Part shown: piece by piece, positions 23,368-33,943 of the stretch
Position numbering within the stretch: position 1 is the stretch's first letter
Layout: each line of letters starts with the position of its first letter
From: Nitrospirota bacterium
GTDB lineage: Bacteria > Nitrospirota > 9FT-COMBO-42-15 > HDB-SIOI813
Reading direction: 5' to 3'
Length of the DNA stretch: 64,000 bases
NCBI GenBank assembly: GCA_020851375.1
Contig: JADZCV010000023.1
Coordinates: 1-64,000, forward strand
Made by a program: the position numbers and the translations under genes
The notes under the pieces: generated by a model
What the model was told of the DNA's origin: nothing
Seen by the model: the letters and a program-made list of their open reading frames with translations, nothing else
The model's database searches: none

Positions 23368-23661
23368 TTAACATGGCAAACAAAACCATTGAGTCCCCCA
23401 TTTCCTTGGACAGCTCCCGGGGGGACAATCAGGTCCGTCACTCGGAGTGCCTGGGTTGTCAGGGAGTGGTTTCAATTCTCTACCCATATAATCCCGGACC
23501 TTTATGACCTCCCCTTTTCTGTCAAATTCTATGATGAGTTCGCTTTTTTTTACCTCTATTTTATTCTTTTCTATAGTCTTTTCCCCGGCAATAGAGAAAT
23601 AAGCAATTCCGACAGCTAAACCTGCACAAAGCAAGTAAATCACAATTTTATTGGCCTTCAT
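23368..23661 (-). CDS. Small exported Cys-tailed protein
   Basis: 97 residues: signal or anchor helix (IVIYLLCAGLAVGIAYFSIA), a central charged part with beta-strand character (SELIIEFDRKGEVIKVRDYM) and a Pro/Gly/Cys-rich tail, CPPGSCPRKWGTQWFCLPC at the very C-terminus. Four Cys at the tail suggest two disulphides or a modified peptide. No relatives recognised. Lies between the FecR-TPR gene and the metzincin gene. Confidence 0.6.
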   Translation of the reverse strand: MKANKIVIYLLCAGLAVGIAYFSIAGEKTIEKNKIEVKKSELIIEFDRKGEVIKVRDYMGRELKPLPDNPGTPSDGPDCPPGSCPRKWGTQWFCLPC

Positions 23662-23764
23662 AAATCACCTCAATTTTGTTTAATGATACGGATTATTGCT
23701 TTAACACTGAAACATCATGAATGGGGGGCTATCTGCCCTTATCGCATCACCCTCCTTTCTACTA

Positions 23765-26700
23765 TTAAATAGACACCGTCAGCTTGAGAATGATCAGCCT
23801 TTCCGGTTGAATGAGGGGGTTCATGGAATCAATTTCCTGGAACCGGAATCGTCGATCGAAAATATTTTTAGCATCGATTGCAAGAATTCCCCTCCTCCTC
23901 GGCAAACTATATCCTATGCTGGCATCCCAAACCCAGAATCGATCCTCACCGGGTTTGTAGTTGCCGGTCAAGTCGTTCAAAAATTCACCCGTCTGATTGA
24001 TATAAGTTGATTTCAGTTTTGCAAAGAGTCCAAATGGATGAAAGAGCCTGACGCTCAAAGGGATGCGATCTGTATTAAACTCGTGGAAATCAAGGCCGGT
24101 CTGGTCCAATCTTTCAATGTAATATTCCGCGCTGGTCGCGATCCAGGATGACGGGACCCAATAGAGGTACGCGCGGCCTGTCCTGTAATCGCCATTCTCT
24201 TCCATCGTTCCTTCTTCAGGGAAGAAGACTAATACAGGAGTCTTTAAATCCCTGTAGGTGAATTCCGCGCCTACGGATAAATCCGGAGAAAATTGTTGGT
24301 CGAGTCCGATCCCATATTGCCTCGAATCCGTACCATCACCATCATCAAAGAACTGCTGAAATCCGGCAATTTGGGTGGGCTCGATTGTCTGACTTGAGAT
24401 AATAGTCTTCTTCAGAACGCCGAAAGCGGCCGCGCGCAGCGTTGTCGAAGGGACCGGATTCCATATTAGTCCAAATTTAGGATTCACTTTGTCAACATCC
24501 CCTACGATGCCTTTATACAGGTCTGCACTGGCTCCGATTGTCAAAGTCACATTCGATGCAGGATGGATGAGGGAGTAGAGATAAAAATTGGTATGGCGAA
24601 TAGTATCCTTACTCTCGTCAGAAAAGTTAAATATGTCGTCCGGTGGGGGGAAGACGAGACTGGCGTCTATGTTCTCTTTCCCGTCAAACCGGCCGGCTCC
24701 CGTGATGAAGCTTACCTGTCTCAAATGGAACAGGTATTGGGCTTCCAGAATGTGACCCTTTAGTTGCCCCTTCATTGTAGTGATTGAACTTGGTAATGGT
24801 TCGAATTGATCTTCATTATGATCCTGGTGTAAAACGGAGACGATAATATCCGATCCAGGTCCGGGGGCGTAGTGAAGGCCCAATCGATAAATTGTCTTTT
24901 TGATTTTCAAATCAAGGGCAGGAGAAAAATTCTCAGAATCGGATCGAAGACCAATGTCACCGCTTTCAGTATCGTGAACGCGGACCTCTCCCTGAATGCT
25001 CAGCTTATGAGTCAGGCCAGCCTGCATGAAGACATTGTAAATGTCCTGTCTTATATCGTTATTTTTCCTGAATCCGTCTGTCTTGAGGTGAAACTGGCCC
25101 AGACTGTAGGAATATCTTCCATGCAAGCCGGTGACAATGACCTCCTCGCCCAGCGTTTTCTGCTCTCCGAAGACGCCGCCGAGGAGAAGCTGAACACGGT
25201 CACGAATAAAAAGCTGGCTAAATTCATTATACGACGGATTGAGGGGGCCTGAACCTGCCAGTATGGCCGGAGAGCTATCGCTCAGCCACGGCTGGACAGG
25301 GTTGTTGTTCAACGGCTGCAGCAACTGGGAGACGAGGATTCCGCTCAACCTGGCAATCTCAGAGCGGGGTAGCGCTGAATAAGAATCCGCCAGGAGCCTG
25401 TGGGCTGAATAATTCACCGGGTCGGTAGTAACCGATTTCCACCCTTCAACCAGGCCCGCCTGTTCAAAACCAAGGTCGCCATAGATGCGGCCGAGGCTGA
25501 CACTGCGCGCCGCCTGGTCATTATCCAGAAGGAATCGGGACCGGTAGACCGCCCGGTTGTCATTCAGCTCGATCGATTTCCGGAGATCATGGAGCGCTTC
25601 TACTGGCCGGTTCTCCGTCTGCTTCCGGATAGCGTCATAGAGATAGGGTGTCGGGTCTTTAGGATCGAGTTCTTTGGCCATATCGAGCTGGATACCCGCG
25701 ATGTCATCCCTTTTCTCCTCATAGTAGGCCTTGCCGAGATAGCTCCTGATGAATGAATTATTCGGGTCAAGACCCGCCGCGATCTCGATCTCCTCCCGTC
25801 CATCTTTGAGCATCTCTTCCCGAATCCTGGCCAGTCCGAGTCCGACTCTTGCGAGGGGGTCAGCAGAATTTAATGTGATGGCCTTTTCAAAGACTGTTTT
25901 AGCCTCCGGGATCCTGATCTGAATGAGATAGGCAAATCCGAGGACTGTTTGAGCCCGCGACTCCCGGGGATTGATCTCTGCGGCCTTCCTTGCTGCATCG
26001 AGCGCCTGGTCCGTGTCGGCCTCGGCCATCAGAAGTTCAGCCAGTCTGGCCCAGGCAAGGGAGCTTTGAGGATCCAGGCGCACAGCCTCTCTTGCGGCAG
26101 TAACGGCCTCTGAAATATTGAAGCTGGCCTGCCACGCGTAGGAGAGGGCGACCCGCGCTGATACAGAGTCCGGGTCAGTGCGGGCAGCCTCTTGCGCCAG
26201 CCTGAGACCTGACTCTTTTTCATTCCTCGTTATAGACATAACAGACTGAAGCGCCAGGGCCTGACTAAAATCAGGAGTAATGTCCAATGCCCTCCGGATA
26301 TCCTGGCCTGCTTCATCGAGCCGGCCGACCAGAAGGAGGAGAGAGGCCCGGTAAACATAAAATCGCGGCTCCAGGATTCCTTCCGGAACGTCTTTGATCG
26401 CAGCAAACGCCTCTTCCATATTCCCTTCCGCATAGAACCCGACGGACCTTCTCACCATGGAAGGCCATTCCCCTTCTCCAGCCGGTTCAAGCTCCTCCAG
26501 TCGAAGTTCACTGAAACTGAGGACAGGGGGATAATAGAGCGCCCACTGGATCGAATCAAGGGGCCGGACAACGATACGGGACACAGGCGGTTCTCCGACC
26601 ATGACTGTCATGGCCTGGCCGCTTAGAATCGTCGCGCTGCCAGCCTCATTCTTAACGGCTATCTTTCCTTCTATTACGGTCACCGTGGTTGATTTCTTTT

Positions 26701-27133
26701 CCTCATTGACCTCGATGACAAACTCCGTCCCCTCGCTTGCCGCATTCACAAAAGGAGTATCTATGGTGAAAGGCCTGGGAGTGCGTGTAATAAAGAGGAT
26801 GTGTCCTGTTATTATTTCAAGGAGAGATGGCTTCCTGGGTTCGGAGAATTTAATTATCGTCTTCTGAGCGAGACGCAGAATGGTTTCATTTGAAAGGAGG
26901 ATCGCGGCCCGGCTCTTCTCAAGAGTCCTGATCATATCAGCAGGACAATAGGTGTCATTAATCTTCACCTCTTTCCAAACAGACTCGCCGGCTCTCAGTG
27001 ATTCTACATGCCCCTCTGCTGAGACGACCCTCGCAGTCCATTGCCCGCATTCCATAGAGCTTGCTGATCCGTTGAAAGAAGTTCCAATAAGAATTATAGT
27101 CATGACAGATATCAGAAAAAAGCGGATATGCAT
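23765..27133 (-). CDS. FecR-TPR-outer-membrane barrel protein
   Basis: 1122 residues. Signal peptide (FFLISVMTIILIGTSFNGSA); a FecR-type domain about 40-200 (ARVVSAEGHVESLRAG, LLSNETILRLAQKTIIKF, GTEFVIEV, TTVTVIEGKIAVKN); a TPR array about 230-560 (EAGQDIRRALDITPDFSQAL, EAVRLDPQSSLAWARLAELL and others); and a C-terminal part about 640-1122 with beta-hairpins and an end (LIILKLTVSI) typical of a TonB-receptor-like barrel without plug. FecR-TPR proteins often accompany CHASE2 sensor proteins, as here. A passenger or sensing channel role is inferred. Confidence 0.82.
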   Translation of the reverse strand: MHIRFFLISVMTIILIGTSFNGSASSMECGQWTARVVSAEGHVESLRAGESVWKEVKINDTYCPADMIRTLEKSRAAILLSNETILRLAQKTIIKFSEPRKPSLLEIITGHILFITRTPRPFTIDTPFVNAASEGTEFVIEVNEEKKSTTVTVIEGKIAVKNEAGSATILSGQAMTVMVGEPPVSRIVVRPLDSIQWALYYPPVLSFSELRLEELEPAGEGEWPSMVRRSVGFYAEGNMEEAFAAIKDVPEGILEPRFYVYRASLLLLVGRLDEAGQDIRRALDITPDFSQALALQSVMSITRNEKESGLRLAQEAARTDPDSVSARVALSYAWQASFNISEAVTAAREAVRLDPQSSLAWARLAELLMAEADTDQALDAARKAAEINPRESRAQTVLGFAYLIQIRIPEAKTVFEKAITLNSADPLARVGLGLARIREEMLKDGREEIEIAAGLDPNNSFIRSYLGKAYYEEKRDDIAGIQLDMAKELDPKDPTPYLYDAIRKQTENRPVEALHDLRKSIELNDNRAVYRSRFLLDNDQAARSVSLGRIYGDLGFEQAGLVEGWKSVTTDPVNYSAHRLLADSYSALPRSEIARLSGILVSQLLQPLNNNPVQPWLSDSSPAILAGSGPLNPSYNEFSQLFIRDRVQLLLGGVFGEQKTLGEEVIVTGLHGRYSYSLGQFHLKTDGFRKNNDIRQDIYNVFMQAGLTHKLSIQGEVRVHDTESGDIGLRSDSENFSPALDLKIKKTIYRLGLHYAPGPGSDIIVSVLHQDHNEDQFEPLPSSITTMKGQLKGHILEAQYLFHLRQVSFITGAGRFDGKENIDASLVFPPPDDIFNFSDESKDTIRHTNFYLYSLIHPASNVTLTIGASADLYKGIVGDVDKVNPKFGLIWNPVPSTTLRAAAFGVLKKTIISSQTIEPTQIAGFQQFFDDGDGTDSRQYGIGLDQQFSPDLSVGAEFTYRDLKTPVLVFFPEEGTMEENGDYRTGRAYLYWVPSSWIATSAEYYIERLDQTGLDFHEFNTDRIPLSVRLFHPFGLFAKLKSTYINQTGEFLNDLTGNYKPGEDRFWVWDASIGYSLPRRRGILAIDAKNIFDRRFRFQEIDSMNPLIQPERLIILKLTVSI

Positions 27134-27258
27134 ATCAGGCGCCCCCTATAGTAAGCAATGGCAAGATTGATCGAATTATATTTCTATTACCTTTTTTGTA
27201 TTTTTAAAAATATAAATGCAGAACTTGTACCATCAGGATAAATTCCCAACTATCTCCT

Positions 27259-27288
27259 TTTATACAGGAAAATATCCCTTATTGTCAA
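27259..27288 (-). promoter_or_regulatory. Promoter of the FecR-TPR operon
   Basis: TTGACA (27283-27288) and TATAAA (27259-27264) on the minus strand with an 18-base spacer. Predicted start near 27252, about 120 bases before the ATG. The rest of the 27134-27408 gap shows AT-rich sequence only. Confidence 0.6.
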
Positions 27289-27408
27289 AGAGTTATGAGT
27301 CTACATCTTTTTTGCAGACTAAATCTGATCGCAGGATAAGCCTTTTGTTAGTCGAGATGCTATCTAAACAGATACATGGCAAACACCAAAAAGATACACA
27401 CTGAAATG

Positions 27409-29547
27409 TCACCTCATGGGTATGGTAAAGGAAAATTCAGACCCCTTTCCACTCTCGCTGGTTACCCGGATTTTGCCCCCATGAAGCTCAACTATGGTCT
27501 TTGCAATGTAGAGTCCAAGGCCTGTTCCCTTTTCTTCTGTAAGGCAACCATGTTCTTCTATCCTGTAGAAACGGTCAAAGACCCGCGACTGCTCCTTTGG
27601 TGGGATCCCTACCCCTGTATCTCTTATCGAGACTGTAAAAGACCGTTGATCTTTTTGCAGATTAATGGTGACATGACCTCCGGGACAGGTAAACTTGATT
27701 GCATTTTCAAGAAGGTTTGTGACAACCTGTTCCAATTTTTCCTGATCCCCCTTAACCTCCAGCTCCTCATTCTGGGTATTGACCCTGATCGCAATATTTT
27801 TTGCAGCTGCCACGGGCCTCAGGTCTTCGACCACATTGTTAATGAGATGATCGAGATGAAGGGAACCGCGCTTTAGTTTTACCCGGCCCGATTCCATACG
27901 GGATGTATCGAGGAGGTCATTAATCAGATGTGACAACCTTTCCGCGTTTTTAGATATCCGGTTAAGATACTCTTTCTGTCTCTCTGTCAACTCCCCTGTA
28001 ATTCCATCCCGCAGATTATCAATATAACCCTTGATTACTGTGAGGGGAGTTCGAAGATCGTGAGAAACATGGGAGATAAATTCTGATTTCATCTGAACAA
28101 TCTGATGTTCTCTGTTTATCTCTACATGCCTCCAGACAACAGCAGCAAGTACGGCAAGGGGAACCTGGAGCATTGTTGGAATGACCAATGGAAGCCAGAT
28201 ACCTGCTGTCTTGAACCGGAAATAGGCAGCTCCAGCGTAAAATATCATAAGGCCCAAAATGTATAACATGGCCTTCAGTGGTGGAAATAAAAAAGAGATC
28301 ATCCCAATGCCGGCCCCCCAGATCAGGACCGTCAGGATACGGATTATGAATCCCGGAGGTTGTAAGGAAGTATCATCCAGCAGGTTCGCAAATGCGGTTG
28401 CACAGATCTCCACACCGCTTAAATCGAGGCCTTTTGATTCAGAGTAGATCGTGTAGAAACTATCTCTTTGTTCAGCCTGATTAATCTCAGATACCCCTAT
28501 GAAAACCGCCTTGCCTTTAAAATCAAACGGCTTCTGACCGCTTATTGTCTTGCCATCAGATTGGAGCGCCTGATAATAGGGAATGGTAGTTATTGTCCTG
28601 GCAGGCCCGTAAAAATTCAGGTGGCGGATCTCGTCGCTGCCTTTGTACATATCTTTCAACGCACTTAGGATTTTTATCCCCTTATCGCCCTTATAGGATG
28701 CGTCAGGATTCCCCAACTCATCCGCAATGAACTCTGAGATCAATGTCTTTTGACCAAATATATCTTTGAGGTTCTTTGAAAAGTCTTCTATCTTTTTGCC
28801 GGCTATAATATCTTCTTTTTTAAGCGCGAGTAATCTTCTGGCGCCGGATAAAGAAGAGATGTTCGCCTTATCTTCTTCAGTATGGACAATTTCCGTGTGA
28901 TTAAGTGCTTGATTCAGCAGGTCTGTCAGCTCGTTATAGGCTTGCAATGAAAAAACAAGGAATGCTGTCCCTGGCATCGTAGGCGCCCCGCTGGAATCAA
29001 TGGTCCAGTACCAGTTTACTCTCCATGGATACTTTGGTAGTGGAAAGGAGGAGAGGGCAACTGCTTCCTTCGCAAGAAGAGCCGCTGGTTCCACTTTATT
29101 TTCAATAGTCACTTCAGTGACAACCTGATCTCTGCGACCCTTTAATGGCAACAACTCTTTTCTCAGATATTCAAGGAGTACCACATTGGATGCATCTTTG
29201 ATCGTCCTGGCAAACAGACGGTCTTCTTCAACCAGAGGCCGGTCTTCAAAAAAGACGTCAAAGGCAATGACGCCTGCACCTTCCTGTACCAATTTTTGAA
29301 CAAGCCGGGAATGATAGGTGCGGGGCCATTTCTTAGGGTCATGAGGCAGATTAAGATTAACAGCAGACTCTTTATCCATGGCAATGACGACGACCTCCGG
29401 TGGCGGAGGCACTTTCCCTCTGAGTTTAAAAAGAATTCCCAGACCGAGTCCTTCTTCAAGATCATCCCCATATGGAATTATAGTCATTATCAGACCGAAT
29501 ACTCCTATGACAAAACCGAGGATGATCGCCTTATGCCACTTAGCCAT
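27409..29547 (-). CDS. CHASE2-domain sensor histidine kinase
   Basis: 712 residues. One helix near the N-terminus ([20 protein letters not shown]), a periplasmic CHASE2 domain to about 375 ([27 protein letters not shown]), three helices (390-460), then HisKA with [20 protein letters not shown] (phospho-His) and an intact ATPase: [18 protein letters not shown] and [10 protein letters not shown]. It senses an unknown outside signal and should phosphorylate the NtrC-type regulator of the same operon. ATG 29547 has AGGA upstream; the longer form has no site. It ends the operon regulator, degenerate kinase, CHASE2 kinase. Confidence 0.92.
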   Translation of the reverse strand: MAKWHKAIILGFVIGVFGLIMTIIPYGDDLEEGLGLGILFKLRGKVPPPPEVVVIAMDKESAVNLNLPHDPKKWPRTYHSRLVQKLVQEGAGVIAFDVFFEDRPLVEEDRLFARTIKDASNVVLLEYLRKELLPLKGRRDQVVTEVTIENKVEPAALLAKEAVALSSFPLPKYPWRVNWYWTIDSSGAPTMPGTAFLVFSLQAYNELTDLLNQALNHTEIVHTEEDKANISSLSGARRLLALKKEDIIAGKKIEDFSKNLKDIFGQKTLISEFIADELGNPDASYKGDKGIKILSALKDMYKGSDEIRHLNFYGPARTITTIPYYQALQSDGKTISGQKPFDFKGKAVFIGVSEINQAEQRDSFYTIYSESKGLDLSGVEICATAFANLLDDTSLQPPGFIIRILTVLIWGAGIGMISFLFPPLKAMLYILGLMIFYAGAAYFRFKTAGIWLPLVIPTMLQVPLAVLAAVVWRHVEINREHQIVQMKSEFISHVSHDLRTPLTVIKGYIDNLRDGITGELTERQKEYLNRISKNAERLSHLINDLLDTSRMESGRVKLKRGSLHLDHLINNVVEDLRPVAAAKNIAIRVNTQNEELEVKGDQEKLEQVVTNLLENAIKFTCPGGHVTINLQKDQRSFTVSIRDTGVGIPPKEQSRVFDRFYRIEEHGCLTEEKGTGLGLYIAKTIVELHGGKIRVTSESGKGSEFSFTIPMR

Positions 29548-29572
29548 TACACGTTTTCCTGAATATTTGGGA

Positions 29573-31060
29573 CTAAACCGGAAGCGTAAAGTAAAACTCA
29601 CTTCCCTTTGCCGCCTCATTATCTATCCCGATCTGTCCGCCATGCATCTCAATAATATTTTTTTCAACAAAAAGGCCATTTATTGTTCCTTTTGATTCCG
29701 CAACTGAGGACGGGTCGGGCCGGTAAAAGCGATCAAATATACGGGTCTTTTCCTTCGGTGGAATCTCAATCCCGGTATTTCTGATAGAGGTCACGAAAAA
29801 TTTGCCATTCTGGGCCAGGGAGATAGTTATCCGCCCCCCCGGCTGGGCATACATAAAGGAATAATCGAGCAGTTTCGTGATGACCTGTTTAATCTTTTCC
29901 CTGTCTCCCTGAATCCGGCCATTTCCTTCAAATTCAGCCAAACTGACATCGAGAGTTTTTTGTGCTGCAAGGGGACGAAGCTCATTCACCACCTGGCCGA
30001 TGAGATCATACAACGGCATTGGGGCAAGATGTATTTGCATCTTCTTTGACTCGATAAGGGAGATGTCTAATATATCACTGACCCTACGTATAAGTATCTC
30101 TGAGTTTTTTGTCATTCGATCAAGGTACTCTAATTGTTTACTGTTCAAATCCCCGGCAATGCCGTCACACAGATTTTCTATATACCCCCTTATAGCGGTC
30201 AGCGGGGTCCTTAATTCATGAGAGATTTGATAGTAAAATTCCGATTTGAGCCTGTCCGCCTCTTTAAAGTGTGTAATGTCATGAAAGACCGCTATCTTTC
30301 CAAGTAGAAGGCCTTTATCGTTTCTGTATGGGAAGGATGAGTACATAATTACCCTGGGTAAATTGGATTCCGGGTCATTGACCTCCATCTCACCCTTGTC
30401 TTTTATAGCAAGATTACTAAAAATACTGCATAAATGAGGTAACTGAGACAGATCAGATAAAAGCCTGGATTCGGAATCCCTGCCTTCTTTCTTAAACATT
30501 CTTCCGGCGGCGCGATTTATATGAATTATACTCCCATTGACATCAACAACGATCACACCGTCCTCTATATTAAGGAGAATACTTTCGGACTTTCTCTTCT
30601 CATCACGGATATGGCGAATTACATCCTGCATCTCCGTTGTTCTTTTTCTGACCCGTTCTTCAAGCGTTTGATTCATTTCTGCCAGTTTACTATTCAGTCT
30701 TTTTAATTGCTGACCATGTTCGAGGCACTGATTCTTTCGGTGGCTGAGTGTAGAGACCATCTCATTATATGTCCTCGCAAGCTCTCCCATCTCATCGCCG
30801 CAGGCAGGCACGGTCACCTTTAATAAATCTCCTTCCTCTGTAACTTTCCTGGCAGCCTGTATGAGAGTACCCATCGGTTTTATATGGAACTTTGAGAGGT
30901 AGCAGATAGGGACTATTCCCTCGACCATTATTAAACACATGAGGGCTGTGGGAAACAACCACGTCACGCCCTGAAAATAAAATGAAGTGACTAAAACTGT
31001 GGCAGATAACAATATGAGAAGAGTGAAGAAAACAATCAGTTTTGCCCTGAGAGAGTTCAT
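29573..31060 (-). CDS. Membrane histidine kinase with degenerate ATP-binding boxes
   Basis: 495 residues: two helices ([20 protein letters not shown] and [19 protein letters not shown]), HAMP about 65-115, coiled coil, a PAS domain about 185-285 ([20 protein letters not shown]) and HisKA with [20 protein letters not shown]. In the catalytic domain the N-box reads KLLDYSFMY instead of NLLxNAxKY, the G1 box NTGIEIP instead of DTGxGIP, and the G2 box GTINGL instead of GTGLGL. ATP binding is probably lost, so it may act as a phospho-acceptor or a partner of the CHASE2 kinase. ATG 31060 follows GGGGATTTTCGG. Confidence 0.87.
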   Translation of the reverse strand: MNSLRAKLIVFFTLLILLSATVLVTSFYFQGVTWLFPTALMCLIMVEGIVPICYLSKFHIKPMGTLIQAARKVTEEGDLLKVTVPACGDEMGELARTYNEMVSTLSHRKNQCLEHGQQLKRLNSKLAEMNQTLEERVRKRTTEMQDVIRHIRDEKRKSESILLNIEDGVIVVDVNGSIIHINRAAGRMFKKEGRDSESRLLSDLSQLPHLCSIFSNLAIKDKGEMEVNDPESNLPRVIMYSSFPYRNDKGLLLGKIAVFHDITHFKEADRLKSEFYYQISHELRTPLTAIRGYIENLCDGIAGDLNSKQLEYLDRMTKNSEILIRRVSDILDISLIESKKMQIHLAPMPLYDLIGQVVNELRPLAAQKTLDVSLAEFEGNGRIQGDREKIKQVITKLLDYSFMYAQPGGRITISLAQNGKFFVTSIRNTGIEIPPKEKTRIFDRFYRPDPSSVAESKGTINGLFVEKNIIEMHGGQIGIDNEAAKGSEFYFTLPV

Positions 31061-31391
31061 CCGAAAATCCCCGTTCAAATCCCCCCTCTCCCCCCTTTAA
31101 TAAAGGGGGGAGCTGATTTCCCTCTTTGTAAAGGGGGACTAAGGGGGATTTTCATCTGTCTTTGTAAGGCCTGGTTCATGACGGTTCACCTGAAAATGCT
31201 CCTGTGTACCCGTCATTCCCACGGAACCTGTCCCCGCAGGATTTAAGCGGGGAGTGGGAATCCAGAACCAGGCCGCGGTCTGGATTCCCGCTTACGCGGG
31301 AATGACGTTTTCACGATCCTTTGTGAGCCCTGAGCCTTGCAGCTAAACGCCTTACGTCCTGAGCTGGTCCCAAGACAAACAGTCGAGGGGC
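31061..31391. repeat. Intergenic region with repeat type 2 and palindromic copy R2
   Basis: No gene. Bases 31076-31155 are a C-tract/G-tract inverted repeat (AATCCCCCCTCTCCCCCCTT to AAGGGGGATTT) with a second copy near 35360 and a half copy at 61158. Bases 31187-31408 are copy R2 of the palindromic element, core 31212-31306. The left edge of type 2 carries the ribosome site of the kinase gene; the right edge of R2 carries the stop codon of the regulator. Confidence 0.87.
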
Positions 31392-32786
31392 TCATGACGG
31401 TTCATCCTTAATTGAGTCTTTGATGTTCATCTTCTTAATCAAACGGGCTAAATATGTGCGCTGAAGATTCAGAAATTCTGCTGCCTTGCTCTGGTTTCCT
31501 TTTGCCTGTTTCAGGGCGTGCAGTATGACTTCTTTCTGATACGATAAGACCGCATCATGATAAGGCTTGATCAGATGATTTTCTTCAGCCGAATTGACAA
31601 ATGGGCTGTAGGGAAGATCATACGGCGTAATCTCCACTCCTTCAGACAATACGACCGCCCGTTCAATCAAATTGCGCAACTCTCTCACATTGCCCGGCCA
31701 GTGATAATTCATCAGATGTTCCATAGACTCCCGGGTAAACTTCATCAGCGGTTTTTTTACTTCATAACAGGCCCGCTCCAAAAAAAAGTCTGCCAATGCG
31801 GGGATGTCCTCTTTTCTTTCTCTGAGGGGAGGGAGATGGATTGTTACTACATTGAGACGGAAGAACAGGTCTTCCCGGAACCGTCCGTCCTGTACCTTCT
31901 TATAAAGGTTATGATTAGTCGCCGCAATCGTCCGTATATCAATCCGGACAGACTGGGTTCCACCAACCCGATCAAACTCCCTCTCTTCCAGAACCCTGAG
32001 AATCTTAGCCTGAAGTTCAGGTTTAAGATCGCCAATCTCATCCAGAAAGATTGTGCCTCCATTTGCAACCTCCAATTTCCCCCGCTTCATCTGGAATGCC
32101 CCGGTAAAGCTCCCCTTTTCGTGGCCGAATAGCTCACTTTCAAGGAGTTCATCCCGGAGGGCGGCACAGTTAACAGCCACAAAGGGCTTTTTAGACCGGT
32201 CACTTGATCTATGAATCAGACGGGCAAAGACCTCCTTACCGACTCCGCTCTCTCCCAGGAGGAGAACCGTGGAAGAGGTGAGGGCAACTTTTTTAGCCAT
32301 TTCAGTTGCCTCTTTTATCTTCTGACTTTCTCCTATAATCCCTGGAAAAGAACGATCGACCTCCCCCTGAAGATAGAGGTTTTCCCGTTTGAGCGACCTG
32401 CATTCAAGAGCCTTCTTAATTACGATATCGAGATGACCCGCTGAAAAAGGTTTCGTGATAAAATCAAAGGCGCCTTCTTTTATGGCCTCCACGGCCTTTT
32501 CAATGGTACCGAAGGCAGTAATGACAATGACAGGGAGATTAGGATATTCTTTTAAACTCCTGAGTACCTCCATCCCATCCATACGGGGCATCTGAAGGTC
32601 AAGAAATACAGCATCAGGTTCCTGCTGGGCTATGGATTTTAATGCCTCCTGCCCATCCGAGGCAGTAAGCGTCTGATATCCGAGCATCTCGAGCCTGTCT
32701 TTAATAATCATCCGGATATCACGATCATCATCAACAACAAGAATTTTTTCTCTACAGGGCCTTACTCCGCTGCTTAGATTGTCCAC
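31392..32786 (-). CDS. NtrC-family sigma-54-dependent response regulator
   Basis: 464 residues. Receiver domain 1-125 (ILVVDDDRDIRM, phospho-Asp in AVFLDLQMPRMDG, Lys in FITKPF), AAA+ domain about 140-370 (Walker A GESGVGKE, GSFTGA loop that contacts sigma-54, Walker B GTIFLDEIGDL) and a Fis-type HTH at the end (AKGNQSKAAEFLNLQRTYLA). GTG 32786 is chosen because AAGGAG stands seven bases upstream; the ATG at 32828 lies in the promoter region. The last residues (DEPS) and the stop come from repeat R2. Likely partner of the two kinases behind it. Confidence 0.92.
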   Translation of the reverse strand: MDNLSSGVRPCREKILVVDDDRDIRMIIKDRLEMLGYQTLTASDGQEALKSIAQQEPDAVFLDLQMPRMDGMEVLRSLKEYPNLPVIVITAFGTIEKAVEAIKEGAFDFITKPFSAGHLDIVIKKALECRSLKRENLYLQGEVDRSFPGIIGESQKIKEATEMAKKVALTSSTVLLLGESGVGKEVFARLIHRSSDRSKKPFVAVNCAALRDELLESELFGHEKGSFTGAFQMKRGKLEVANGGTIFLDEIGDLKPELQAKILRVLEEREFDRVGGTQSVRIDIRTIAATNHNLYKKVQDGRFREDLFFRLNVVTIHLPPLRERKEDIPALADFFLERACYEVKKPLMKFTRESMEHLMNYHWPGNVRELRNLIERAVVLSEGVEITPYDLPYSPFVNSAEENHLIKPYHDAVLSYQKEVILHALKQAKGNQSKAAEFLNLQRTYLARLIKKMNIKDSIKDEPS

Positions 32787-32837
32787 ATCTGTTCTCCTTA
32801 CTAAACTCCAGGGAAGACATAGACACACACATGGGGG

Positions 32838-32866
32838 ATTATATGTGCATCTATTATAACTGTCAA
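32838..32866 (-). promoter_or_regulatory. Consensus sigma-70 promoter of the regulator-kinase operon
   Basis: Perfect TTGACA (32861-32866) and TATAAT (32838-32843) with a 17-base spacer. Start near 32831, about 45-base leader. The remaining sequence to 33080 shows nothing recognisable; no sigma-54 GG/GC site was seen. Confidence 0.8.
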
Positions 32867-33080
32867 TTTATATACAGATAATTAATTGGCCTCCAGAACA
32901 TTATAGACCACTGTATTGCAATTATAATGCCCTGTTGTTTTCTTAATTGATCTTATAATTACTTGAAATAATGAGGATAAATAGGTGTGCAATGACTCAG
33001 GGTTTAAATCTCTGTACACAAAAGGATACTAAGCAAACATGAAAGGATACACTACATACCCTGATGGAAAACTGGATTAC

Positions 33081-33671
33081 TCATAGCCTTCCCTTAGTGG
33101 AAGGGATACCGCTAACCCTGATGTCAACTGACGTTGCCTCGTCAAGCGCCCTTGCAAATGCCTTGAACACGGCCTCGAAGATGTGGTGGATGTTGCGGCC
33201 GTATCTCATGTTGACATGCAGCGTAATGCCGCTTGATGTGACAAGCGCCTGGAAAAAATCCTCGATCAGGTCAGCGTCAAACTCTTTGATCTTTCCCCTT
33301 TTCGGAAGCGCCACGCTATATACCAGATATGGCCTGCCGCTGATGTCGAGGGCAACGGATGCAAGTGTCTCATCCATAGGAATTAAAGCACTCCCATAAC
33401 GCCTGATGCCCTTCTTGTCTCCAACTGCCTGCGCAATCGCCTTACCAAGCACAATTCCTATGTCTTCGACTGTATGATGATAGTCTATATCCAAATCACC
33501 AACTGCGGCGATGTTGAGATCGAACAAACCATGTTTTGCGAAGAGCGTCAGCATATGATCAAGGAAAGGGATGCCGGTGTCTATTTTCCCTTTGCCCTGA
33601 CCTTCAATTGTGAATCTCAACTTAATATTCGTTTCGGCCGTTTTTCGTTTAATCTGGCTTATTCTCTTCAT
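33081..33671 (-). CDS. hisB: Imidazoleglycerol-phosphate dehydratase
   Basis: 196 residues, the full length of the monofunctional enzyme. Two-fold repeated fold with the metal-site motifs [16 protein letters not shown] (about 65-80) and [19 protein letters not shown] (about 158-176). Converts imidazole glycerol phosphate to imidazole acetol phosphate in histidine synthesis. ATG 33671 is preceded by AGGAGCATTTTCAG, which is the left edge of palindromic copy R3. Downstream of hisD, separated by that repeat. Confidence 0.96.
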   Translation of the reverse strand: MKRISQIKRKTAETNIKLRFTIEGQGKGKIDTGIPFLDHMLTLFAKHGLFDLNIAAVGDLDIDYHHTVEDIGIVLGKAIAQAVGDKKGIRRYGSALIPMDETLASVALDISGRPYLVYSVALPKRGKIKEFDADLIEDFFQALVTSSGITLHVNMRYGRNIHHIFEAVFKAFARALDEATSVDIRVSGIPSTKGRL

Positions 33672-33943
33672 CTGAAAATGCTCCTATGTACCTGTCATTT
33701 CCACGGAACCTGTCCCAGCATGATTTAAGCGGGGAGTGGGAATCCAGAACTATGCCCCGGTCTGGATTCCCGCTTACGCGGGAATGACGTTTTCATAAAC
33801 CTTTGTGAGCCCTGAGCTGTGAGCTTGTCGAACAGTCGAAGGGCTCATGACGGTTCATCTGAAAATCCCCCCAAGTACCCACAAATACCCTTTAATAGAG
33901 ACACTTACCATCGTGTCTTCTGCTGCGAAAGTGTTCTTAGTTG
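33672..33943. repeat. Palindromic element copy R3
   Basis: Core 33694-33788, with flanks 33667-33860. It fills the gap between hisD and hisB, its left edge supplies the hisB ribosome site. The rest (33861-33943) shows nothing recognisable. Confidence 0.85.

Noticed and set aside
23217-23440. Small ORF on the minus strand between the metzincin and Cys-tailed genes
   Set aside because: It overlaps both genes in another frame and starts without a ribosome site.
32787-33080. Sigma-54 promoter near the NtrC-type regulator
   Set aside because: No GG-N10-GC pattern with the right flanks was found; a perfect sigma-70 promoter is present.
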